NCBI RefSeq assembly: GCF_014284475.1
Contig: NZ_WJBC01000005.1
Span: forward strand, 124,001-188,000
Origin: Acetobacterium fimetarium
GTDB lineage: Bacteria > Bacillota > Clostridia > Eubacteriales > Eubacteriaceae
Length of the DNA: 64,000 nt
Reading direction: 5' to 3'
Each line of letters begins with the position of its first letter. The first letter of the stretch is position 1. Below are positions 58,466 to 64,000 of this stretch, piece by piece. Position numbers and translations under genes: made by a program. The notes beneath the pieces are model-generated. The model had not been told where the DNA came from. It worked only from the letters and a program-made list of their open reading frames with translations, and searched no databases.

Positions 58466-60556
58466 ATGAAAACGTATCCAACAAGGAACATCCGTAACAT
58501 TCTTATATTAGGTCACGGTGGGAGCGGTAAAACAACCTTGACTGAAGCATTGGCATTTAATGCCGGTGCCGTTGATCGTATCGGAAGAATTGACGAGGGA
58601 AATACCCTATCGGACTTTGATCCAGAAGAAAAGAGACGAAAGTTCTCAATTTCATCATCTATTATTCCTTTAGAATTTGGTGGACATAAGATCAATCTTA
58701 TTGATGTGCCTGGTTATTTTGATTTTATTGGGGATGCGTACGCGGCCCTTCGCATAGCGGATGCCGTTGTGATCGTAATCGATGCGCTTTCGGGCGTCCA
58801 GGTTGGAACCGAAAAGGCGATTGAATTACTGGAAAAAGCGAATATACCGGCATTTATTGTTGTCAACAAGATGGACCGGGAAAATGCCGCCTTTGCCAAG
58901 GTGATGGACGAACTGAAAGAGACCTTTGGCAACAAAGTCGTGCCGTTTGAATTGCCGATGGGTGAGGCAGAACAAATGCGCGGCGTGATCAACATCATTG
59001 ATATGACCGGTAGCGAAAGAAAAGAAAACCGTTGTTTTGATGTATCGGTTCCTGACGAGATGAAAGCGGAGCTTGAACCATACCGGGATATGATTATGGA
59101 ATCGGTTGCTCAGACCAGTGAAGACCTGATGGAAAAATATTTCGAGGGCGAAGAGCTGACTCAGAATGAAATCCATACCGGCATTCGCCTGGGGATTGAC
59201 AACGGTGAATTAATACCAGTGTTATGCACCTCAGCAACGTTGAATATCGGCGTCGAAACCCTTGAAAACATGATCATTGAATATCTTCCTTCGCCGGGCA
59301 AGGGAAAATTCGAAATCGGCAAAGATCCCCGGGATAAAAAAGAAATCGAAAGAAAATGCAGTAATAAAGAACCGTTTTCGGCATTGGTATTCAAGACCGT
59401 CGCGGATCCATTTGTGGGAAAACTGTCGGTTTTCAAAGTAATGTCCGGCGTTCTGGATCATTCCGTTGAAATATACAATTCAACACAGGAAATCAAGGAA
59501 AAGACCAACCACATCTATGTGCTCAGAGGCAACAAACAAATTGAAGTTGAAAAACTGGAATCCGGCGATATCGGAGCGTTTTCCAAATTAGGCAGTACGA
59601 TTACCGGAGATACGCTGTGCAGCGTCAAAAACCCCATTGTTTACGATAAAATTGAATTTCCCAAGCCGATCATTTCAATGGCGATTGAACCAAAAACAAA
59701 GGCCGATATCGACAAACTGTCAACGGGTCTGCACCGCTTGGTTGAAGAAGATCCGACAATGACTTTTGGGCGTAACAACGAAACCAAACAAACCCTGATT
59801 TCAGGCCTAGGTGAAATGCATCTGGAAATCATTTCTCAGAAACTGAAACAGAAATTCGGGGTAGCGGTCAACCTGGTCGACATGAAAGTGCCGTACCGTG
59901 AAACCATTAAAAAGAAAGCGACAGCGGAAGGCAAGCATAAAAAGCAATCCGGTGGCAGCGGTCAGTTCGGACATGTATGGATTACCTTTGAACCCGGTGA
60001 ATCGCAGAATGCACCCTTCGAATTTGTAGACAAAGTCGTCGGCGGAGCCGTTCCGAGAAACTTCATACCGGCTGTCGAAAAAGGCCTTGAAGGCTGCATG
60101 CAGGAAGGCGTCCTGGCGGGTTATCCGGTTACTGGCGTAAGAGCCACGCTTTACGATGGTTCCTATCATGCCGTCGACTCGGATGAAATGTCCTTCAAAA
60201 TGGCTGCAACCCAGGCTTACCGAAAAGGCATGAAAGATGCGGCACCCGTTCTGCTTGAACCGATTTATCACATTGATATCGTCATCCCGGAAGAGTACAT
60301 GGGTGACATTATGGGTGATTTAAACAAAAAACGCGGCCGCATTATGGGGATGGAACCGGCATCCGGCAACAAACAGCGAATTCTGGCCGAAGCACCATTG
60401 TCGGAAATGTTCAAGTATGCAACAGAACTGCGATCAATGACACAGGCCCGAGGTGAATTCTCGATGGAATTTGTACGTTACGAAGAAGCGCCAATTCCCA
60501 CGGCCGAGAAAGTCATTGCCGACGCCCAAAAAGAAAAAGAACAGAAACAGTCGTAG
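58466..60556 (+). CDS. Divergent elongation factor G-like GTPase
   Basis: 696 residues with all five EF-G domains. P-loop GHGGSGKTT (16-24), NKMD for guanine specificity, and domain IV/V regions GGSGQFGHVWITFEPGES and VIPEEYMGDIMGDLNKKRGR. It differs from canonical EF-G: GHGGSGKTT instead of GHIDAGKTT, switch I rewritten (KFSISSSIIPLEFGG), and the G3 motif DVPGYFDF with Tyr84 where ribosome-activated EF-Gs have the catalytic His. This marks the EF-G2/EF-G-like branch of unknown physiological role. ATG follows GAGGGGG; single gene with its own upstream region. Confidence 0.9.
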   Translation: MKTYPTRNIRNILILGHGGSGKTTLTEALAFNAGAVDRIGRIDEGNTLSDFDPEEKRRKFSISSSIIPLEFGGHKINLIDVPGYFDFIGDAYAALRIADAVVIVIDALSGVQVGTEKAIELLEKANIPAFIVVNKMDRENAAFAKVMDELKETFGNKVVPFELPMGEAEQMRGVINIIDMTGSERKENRCFDVSVPDEMKAELEPYRDMIMESVAQTSEDLMEKYFEGEELTQNEIHTGIRLGIDNGELIPVLCTSATLNIGVETLENMIIEYLPSPGKGKFEIGKDPRDKKEIERKCSNKEPFSALVFKTVADPFVGKLSVFKVMSGVLDHSVEIYNSTQEIKEKTNHIYVLRGNKQIEVEKLESGDIGAFSKLGSTITGDTLCSVKNPIVYDKIEFPKPIISMAIEPKTKADIDKLSTGLHRLVEEDPTMTFGRNNETKQTLISGLGEMHLEIISQKLKQKFGVAVNLVDMKVPYRETIKKKATAEGKHKKQSGGSGQFGHVWITFEPGESQNAPFEFVDKVVGGAVPRNFIPAVEKGLEGCMQEGVLAGYPVTGVRATLYDGSYHAVDSDEMSFKMAATQAYRKGMKDAAPVLLEPIYHIDIVIPEEYMGDIMGDLNKKRGRIMGMEPASGNKQRILAEAPLSEMFKYATELRSMTQARGEFSMEFVRYEEAPIPTAEKVIADAQKEKEQKQS

Positions 60557-60590
60557 GGATAGTGTAGACTGTAGACAAAGTGCTAACGTA

Positions 60591-60688
60591 GTACCGACAA
60601 TTGTTACATCGTGTTGGCTGCATCAAGGCGGACATCTCGAAGAGTGTCCGATCTTGCAGCAGACAACTGATTAACAATTGGTCGGTAC
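60591..60688. repeat. Palindromic repeat family B, copy 1
   Basis: 98 bases with terminal inverted repeats GTACCGACAATTGTTA (60591-60606) and TAACAATTGGTCGGTAC (60672-60688). The interior is an imperfect palindrome around GCGGACA / TGTCCG. It matches 63552-63650 in inverted orientation with high identity. It has no open frame and is MITE-like. Confidence 0.88.
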
Positions 60689-60725
60689 GGGGTTTGTTTA
60701 ACAATCTTAAACAGAGGCATGATAC

Positions 60726-60760
60726 GTGTCCGGGTTTGTCAAAAACCCGGACACTTTTTT
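60726..60760 (+). terminator. Terminator before xpt
   Basis: GTGTCCGGGTTT (60726-60737), loop, AAACCCGGACAC (60743-60754) followed by TTTTTT. A twelve-pair perfect stem; it probably ends the EF-G-like transcript. Confidence 0.92.
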
Positions 60761-60878
60761 ATTCAGACTGAGGTTTTGCCATCCGATCAGGGACGATTAT
60801 TAAGAACTGGAGAAATTTTTATTCAAAAAGCTTTGGATTATGTTATAATAATTCGATCAGGTTATGAAGGAGCTATGA

Positions 60879-61472
60879 ATGGAATTATTAGAAGAAAAAA
60901 TTAGAAAAGAAGGTCAGGTTAAAGGCGAGGGGATCCTGAAAGTTGATTCTTTTCTGAATCACCAGTTGGATGTGGCCTTATTTGAAGAAATGGGAAAAGC
61001 CTTTGCCAAACGCTTTGCCGGAGAGGGAGTCAATAAAATCCTGACGATTGAGTCATCAGGGATTGCCATTGCAACCAGTACAGCCAGATATTTTGACTAT
61101 TGTCCGGTGGTTTTTGGAAAAAAATACGTTTCACTCAATCTGGATCAGGAGATTTATTCCAGTGATGTTTATTCCTATACCAAGCAGCAGGCCTATAAAA
61201 TTATGGTTTCAAAAAAATATTTAGACAAAGATGATCGCATCCTGATCATCGATGATTTTCTCGCCAACGGGAAAGCCGTGGAAGCCTTGATTGACATGGT
61301 CAATCAGGCCGGAGCCACCTTGGTTGGCGTCGGCATTGCGATCGAAAAGGGCTTCCAGGATGGTGGTGCGTTGCTGCGGGAACAGGGAATCGCACTCGAA
61401 TCTCTGGCCATTGTCGATGCGATGAGTGAAGAAGAAGGCGTCATATTTCGTGCCCAATCAGAAAAGAAGTGA
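60879..61472 (+). CDS. xpt: Xanthine phosphoribosyltransferase
   Basis: 197 residues. Salvages xanthine with PRPP to XMP. Family start (LLEEKIRKEGQVKGEGILKV then DSFLNHQLD), ILTIESSGIAIATSTARYF, and PRPP motif RILIIDDFLANGKAVEALID. ATG follows GAAGGAGCT. The next gene, murI, starts five bases after its stop. Confidence 0.95.
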   Translation: MELLEEKIRKEGQVKGEGILKVDSFLNHQLDVALFEEMGKAFAKRFAGEGVNKILTIESSGIAIATSTARYFDYCPVVFGKKYVSLNLDQEIYSSDVYSYTKQQAYKIMVSKKYLDKDDRILIIDDFLANGKAVEALIDMVNQAGATLVGVGIAIEKGFQDGGALLREQGIALESLAIVDAMSEEEGVIFRAQSEKK

Positions 61473-61476
61473 ATAC

Positions 61477-62295
61477 ATGGATAGAAATGGACCAATAGGC
61501 GTCATTGACTCAGGAATTGGTGGATTCACCGTTTTAAAAGAGCTGCAGGATCGTCTGCCGACAGAAAACTATCTTTATTTTGGCGATTCCATGCGCATGC
61601 CATACGGCGACCGGGAAAATGACGAAATTATTTATTTAGCCAATGCGATCATCAGCGATCTGGAAAACAGAGGCGTAAAAGCGGTGGTGCTGGCCTGCAA
61701 TACCATTTCGTCTTTAATCTCGGAACTCACATCCAGGGTGCCACTGTTCAGCGTGATCGAAGCCGGTGTTCAGGAAACACTGAACTGGCGAAAAAGAGGG
61801 CTTGTTGGTCTGATTGCGACGAACGCGACGGTCAATAACAGCGGCTATGAACGGGAAATGGCGCTTTGGACAAACGAAGTGAAGTATATCGCTCAGGGAA
61901 CCAGCACACTCGGAAAAGTCATCAACGAGGCGAATGGAAATTTGAAAGTATTAAAGAATAATATTCGGGAAGCCGTGGAACCCATTCTTCTGGAAGGAAT
62001 AAAAAGGGATGTCGTCATCGAGGAGCTTTTGCTGGGATGCACTCATTTTCCCATCGTAGCAGGCACAATTCGGCAGATGTATCCGGAACTGATGCTGATC
62101 AATCCGGCCAACGGGCTGGTCCGGCAATTGAACAAGCATCTGGAGGAATTTGATTACTACAATACCGGTGCATCCTCTGAAATGGGAAGCACGAATATCC
62201 TGACAACGGCGGACTACGACATTTTTGAGCGAATGATATCAGAACTCGAGCTCAACTGCGATTCGCTGAAAATGACCGAGCTGACATTATCTTAA
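61477..62295 (+). CDS. murI: Glutamate racemase
   Basis: 272 residues. Makes D-glutamate for peptidoglycan. IGVIDSGIGGFTVLKEL at the N-terminus, catalytic Cys pair in VVLACNTISS and LLGCTHFPI, and PYGDREND near residue 40. The frame opens further upstream (61426) inside xpt, but ATG 61477 gives the standard N-terminus. Ribosome site is weak (AGAAGTGA), so coupling with xpt is likely. Confidence 0.95.
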   Translation: MDRNGPIGVIDSGIGGFTVLKELQDRLPTENYLYFGDSMRMPYGDRENDEIIYLANAIISDLENRGVKAVVLACNTISSLISELTSRVPLFSVIEAGVQETLNWRKRGLVGLIATNATVNNSGYEREMALWTNEVKYIAQGTSTLGKVINEANGNLKVLKNNIREAVEPILLEGIKRDVVIEELLLGCTHFPIVAGTIRQMYPELMLINPANGLVRQLNKHLEEFDYYNTGASSEMGSTNILTTADYDIFERMISELELNCDSLKMTELTLS

Positions 62296-62297
62296 TA

Positions 62298-62345
62298 CGC
62301 ATTTGCGAAACTACCGTAAGTTTCGCTGCCGGTTTGCGTTTTTAA
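62298..62345 (+). terminator. Terminator after murI built from a repeat A half-copy
   Basis: GCGAAACT (62307-62314) pairs with AGTTTCGC around ACCGTA, inside an outer ACGCA / TGCGT pair, then TTTTT. Its right half (TTTCGCTGCCGGTTTGCG) matches the outer arm of repeat family A, so the terminator appears to derive from that element. Confidence 0.7.
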
Positions 62346-62384
62346 AGTTTCATAATTACCTAAAACAAGGAGAATACAGAATAA

Positions 62385-63389
62385 ATGGAAACACCAGCAA
62401 AAAAAATTGTGTACAGCGGCATCCAGCCGTCCGGAACCTTTACAATCGGAAATTATTTTGGCGCGATGAAAAATTGGGTAAAGCTCCAGGAAGACTACCA
62501 GAGCATTTTTTGCGTGGTCGATCTGCATGCCATCACGATGCCTCAAAACCCGGCAGATTTGCGCAGACGTACCTATGAATCGTTGGCGCTGCTGCTGGCT
62601 CTGGGCATTGATCCGGAAAAGTCGACGTTATATGTTCAGTCGATGGTGCCGGAACACGCGGAACTGACATGGATTCTGAACTGCTGTACCTACATGGGTG
62701 AACTCAGCAGAATGACGCAGTTCAAAGATAAATCTAAAAAACAGGGCGAAAATATCCGGGTTGGCCTTTTTGATTACCCGGTTTTAATGGCAGCGGACAT
62801 CCTCCTTTATCAGACGGATCTCGTGCCGGTGGGCAATGATCAGCGCCAGCATGTCGAATTGGCAAGGGATATCGCAACCCGTTTTAATCAGCAGTATGGC
62901 GATGTCTTTAAAATTCCCGAGGCGTATTTTGGCGAATCCGGTGCCCGGATCATGAGCCTGCAGGATCCGACGAAAAAAATGTCCAAGTCTGACGAAAATG
63001 TGAATGGCTTCATCTCGTTACTGGATGACCCCAAAACCATCGTCAAGAAATTCAAACGTGCCATTACGGATTCCGATATGGCGGTCCGCCATGACCGTGA
63101 GGAAAAGCCGGGCGTATCCAACCTGATGGAAATCTACAACTGCGCCACCGGCCGCAGCCTTGCCGACATTGAAAAGGAATTCTCCGGCAAAGGCTATGGC
63201 GATTTCAAACTGGCGGTGGGCGAAGCGGTGGCGGAATCCCTGATTCCGGTCCAGACGGAATATCAGCGTCTGCTGAAGGAGAAAGACTACCTCAACAGCA
63301 TTATGCACACCCATGCAGAAAAAGCATCGATGGCGGCATGGAAAACCCTGGCCAAGGTCAGAAAAAAAGTCGGCTTTGTAACAGTTTAG
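62385..63389 (+). CDS. trpS: Tryptophanyl-tRNA synthetase
   Basis: 334 residues. Class I synthetase: [20 protein letters not shown] carries the HIGH-equivalent TIGN, and [14 protein letters not shown] the KMSKS loop. [20 protein letters not shown] matches the family. Normal length for bacterial TrpRS. The ATG at 62385 has a distant AAGGAG site about ten bases upstream. Confidence 0.97.
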   Translation: METPAKKIVYSGIQPSGTFTIGNYFGAMKNWVKLQEDYQSIFCVVDLHAITMPQNPADLRRRTYESLALLLALGIDPEKSTLYVQSMVPEHAELTWILNCCTYMGELSRMTQFKDKSKKQGENIRVGLFDYPVLMAADILLYQTDLVPVGNDQRQHVELARDIATRFNQQYGDVFKIPEAYFGESGARIMSLQDPTKKMSKSDENVNGFISLLDDPKTIVKKFKRAITDSDMAVRHDREEKPGVSNLMEIYNCATGRSLADIEKEFSGKGYGDFKLAVGEAVAESLIPVQTEYQRLLKEKDYLNSIMHTHAEKASMAAWKTLAKVRKKVGFVTV

Positions 63390-63397
63390 CACAACCT

Positions 63398-63430
63398 ACC
63401 AGCTCTTCAAAAGAAGGCTGGTATTTTTTT
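63398..63430 (+). terminator. Terminator after trpS
   Basis: ACCAGCTCTTC (63398-63408), loop AAAA, GAAGGCTGGT (63413-63422) followed by ATTTTTTT. The stem has one internal mismatch. Confidence 0.9.
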
Positions 63431-63448
63431 AGAATCGCACAAGCAGCG

Positions 63449-63747
63449 TTTACAAAACGACCGTGAGCTTCGCTGCCGATTTGTGCGAACCAATTTTGTA
63501 AAGTGTGACGAACATTTTATTAAGCTGTGCAGCAGGTTGTGGGCAGACCCCGTACCGACCAATTGTTAATCTGTTGTATGCTGCAAGATCGGACAGGCTA
63601 TCGCCATGTCCGCCATGATGCATACAACATGATGTAACAATTGTCGGTACTACGTTTGTTTTTCGCCTTCAGTCTGGTTTATTAATATGTCCGCCATACA
63701 ATGCAGAAATTGAATTGCACAAACCGACATCAAAGCAATTTTTGTTT
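63449..63747. repeat. Repeat family A, copy 3, interrupted
   Basis: The left arm, from TTTACAAAACGACCG at 63449 to about 63503, matches the reverse complement of the right arm of copy 1 (18125-18177) with few differences. The right arm (AAACCGACATCAAAGC at about 63721-63736, preceded by GTCCGCC) matches the left arm of copy 1. Repeat B copy 2 lies between them where the A-family core should be. Confidence 0.7.
63552..63650. repeat. Palindromic repeat family B, copy 2
   Basis: 99 bases with ends GTACCGACCAATTGTTA (63552-63568) and TAACAATTGTCGGTAC (to 63650), the inverted counterpart of 60591-60688. The core contains CTGCAAGATCGGACAG and CATGTCCGCCATGATGCA. Confidence 0.88.
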
Positions 63748-63777
63748 GTGCTTTAGGCATTCAGAAAGGAGCAAGCA

Positions 63778-64000
63778 GTGGGAATTACAATCATTACCGG
63801 CCGTCAGTCTCAGACATTGAGTCAAACGGTTTATCAGGAAATTGGAGCGGCGCTGGAAGCGGGAAAAGAGAAGCTGTATCTGATGGTTCCGGAACAGTTT
63901 ACCCTGGGTGCGGAGGAAGCGCTGATAAAAGCCAACCAGCTCAACGGGCTTCTGAATGTGGAAGTGCTGAGTCCTAAGCGCCTTGGGGACCGGGTTTTGA
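63778..64000 (+). CDS. addB: ATP-dependent nuclease subunit B, N-terminus (runs off the window)
   Basis: GTG 63778 follows AAAGGAG. The visible 74 codons read GITIITGRQSQTLSQTVYQE, a LYLMVPEQFTLGAEEALIKA segment and VEVLSPKRLGDRVL, matching the N-terminus of AddB, which repairs double-strand breaks with AddA. The usual AddB Walker A (GRSGSGKS/T) is replaced by GRQSQTLSQ, lacking the Gly-Lys-Ser/Thr. The gene continues beyond 64000, so family assignment rests on this segment only. Confidence 0.75.
   Translation, partial: MGITIITGRQSQTLSQTVYQEIGAALEAGKEKLYLMVPEQFTLGAEEALIKANQLNGLLNVEVLSPKRLGDRVL

Larger units (their letters stand above)
60557..60878. other. Intergenic region with repeat family B and a terminator
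   Basis: 322 bases. Repeat B copy 1 occupies about 60591-60688, then a strong terminator at 60726-60760. A promoter-like -10 TATAAT near 60844 lies before xpt, followed by ribosome site GAAGGAG. No purine riboswitch fold was found upstream of xpt. Confidence 0.6.
63390..63777. other. Intergenic region with terminator and nested repeats
   Basis: 388 bases without a gene. It holds the trpS terminator (63398-63430), repeat A copy 3 split into two arms, repeat B copy 2 between those arms, then the addB ribosome site AAAGGAG. The arrangement is described under the separate entries. Confidence 0.75.

Noticed and set aside
60761-60878. Possible purine riboswitch upstream of xpt
   Set aside because: The conserved three-way junction and loop-loop sequences are absent; only a promoter and ribosome site are visible.

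Overview
The window reads as the chromosome of an anaerobic Firmicute of the Eubacteriales, most likely Acetobacterium or a close relative. This is inferred from the family mix (shikimate genes, Firmicute-type pyruvate carboxylase, recR/dnaX order, RsbV/RsbW/sigma-B module) and from a propanediol (Pdu) microcompartment locus run by a PocR-domain two-component system. It is not proved by any marker gene here. Genes are dense and mostly on the + strand.

Layout. 1-4.1 kb: shikimate/chorismate operon aroB-aroA-aroC-chorismate mutase plus a small membrane protein. 4.4-7.8 kb: pyruvate carboxylase. 7.9-10.1 kb (minus): secreted or anchored Ig-like protein. 10.5-20.05 kb: an unusual gene set of a STAS protein, two paralogous GH3-family acyl-adenylating amide synthetases, a heterodimeric ABC exporter and two paralogous RimK-like ATP-grasp ligases. 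It looks like a make-and-export pathway for a small amide or peptide and is the best candidate for an undescribed system. 20.2-21.8 kb: cardiolipin synthase. 21.9-24.8 kb: P-type Ca2+/Mn2+ ATPase behind a leader I recognise as a yybP-ykoY (Mn2+) riboswitch with an overlapping terminator. 25-28.1 kb: Sel1-repeat membrane protein and an SDR oxidoreductase. 28.18-31.66 kb: a small island (HicAB, AlbA/RecG-C-like protein, XRE regulator) bounded by a 48-bp direct repeat of the 3' end and terminator of tRNA-Ala(GGC).

32-49.6 kb: a PocR-LytS histidine kinase and YesN-type regulator, then a 17-gene Pdu operon. It encodes shell proteins (PduA, PduB, PduK-like, PduN, PduT), B12-dependent diol dehydratase (PduCDE), its reactivase (PduGH), adenosyltransferase (PduO), CoA-acylating aldehyde dehydrogenase (PduP), phosphotransacylase (PduL), a flavin/cobalamin-linked Fe-S protein (PduS), EutJ, a flavoprotein with a probable encapsulation helix, and an unassigned polytopic membrane protein. 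Diol is dehydrated to aldehyde, oxidised to acyl-CoA and converted to acyl phosphate. No alcohol dehydrogenase (PduQ), kinase (PduW) or PduF is in the window.

49.6-64 kb: a Lys/Ala/Glu repeat protein, dnaX-ebfC-recR, ptsI-ptsH, a YtxH/DUF948 pair, rsbV-rsbW-sigB-like operon, a divergent EF-G-like GTPase, xpt, murI, trpS and the start of addB. Intergenic spaces here, and one inside the GH3/ATP-grasp cluster, carry two families of palindromic repeats; near 63.5 kb one is nested in the other.
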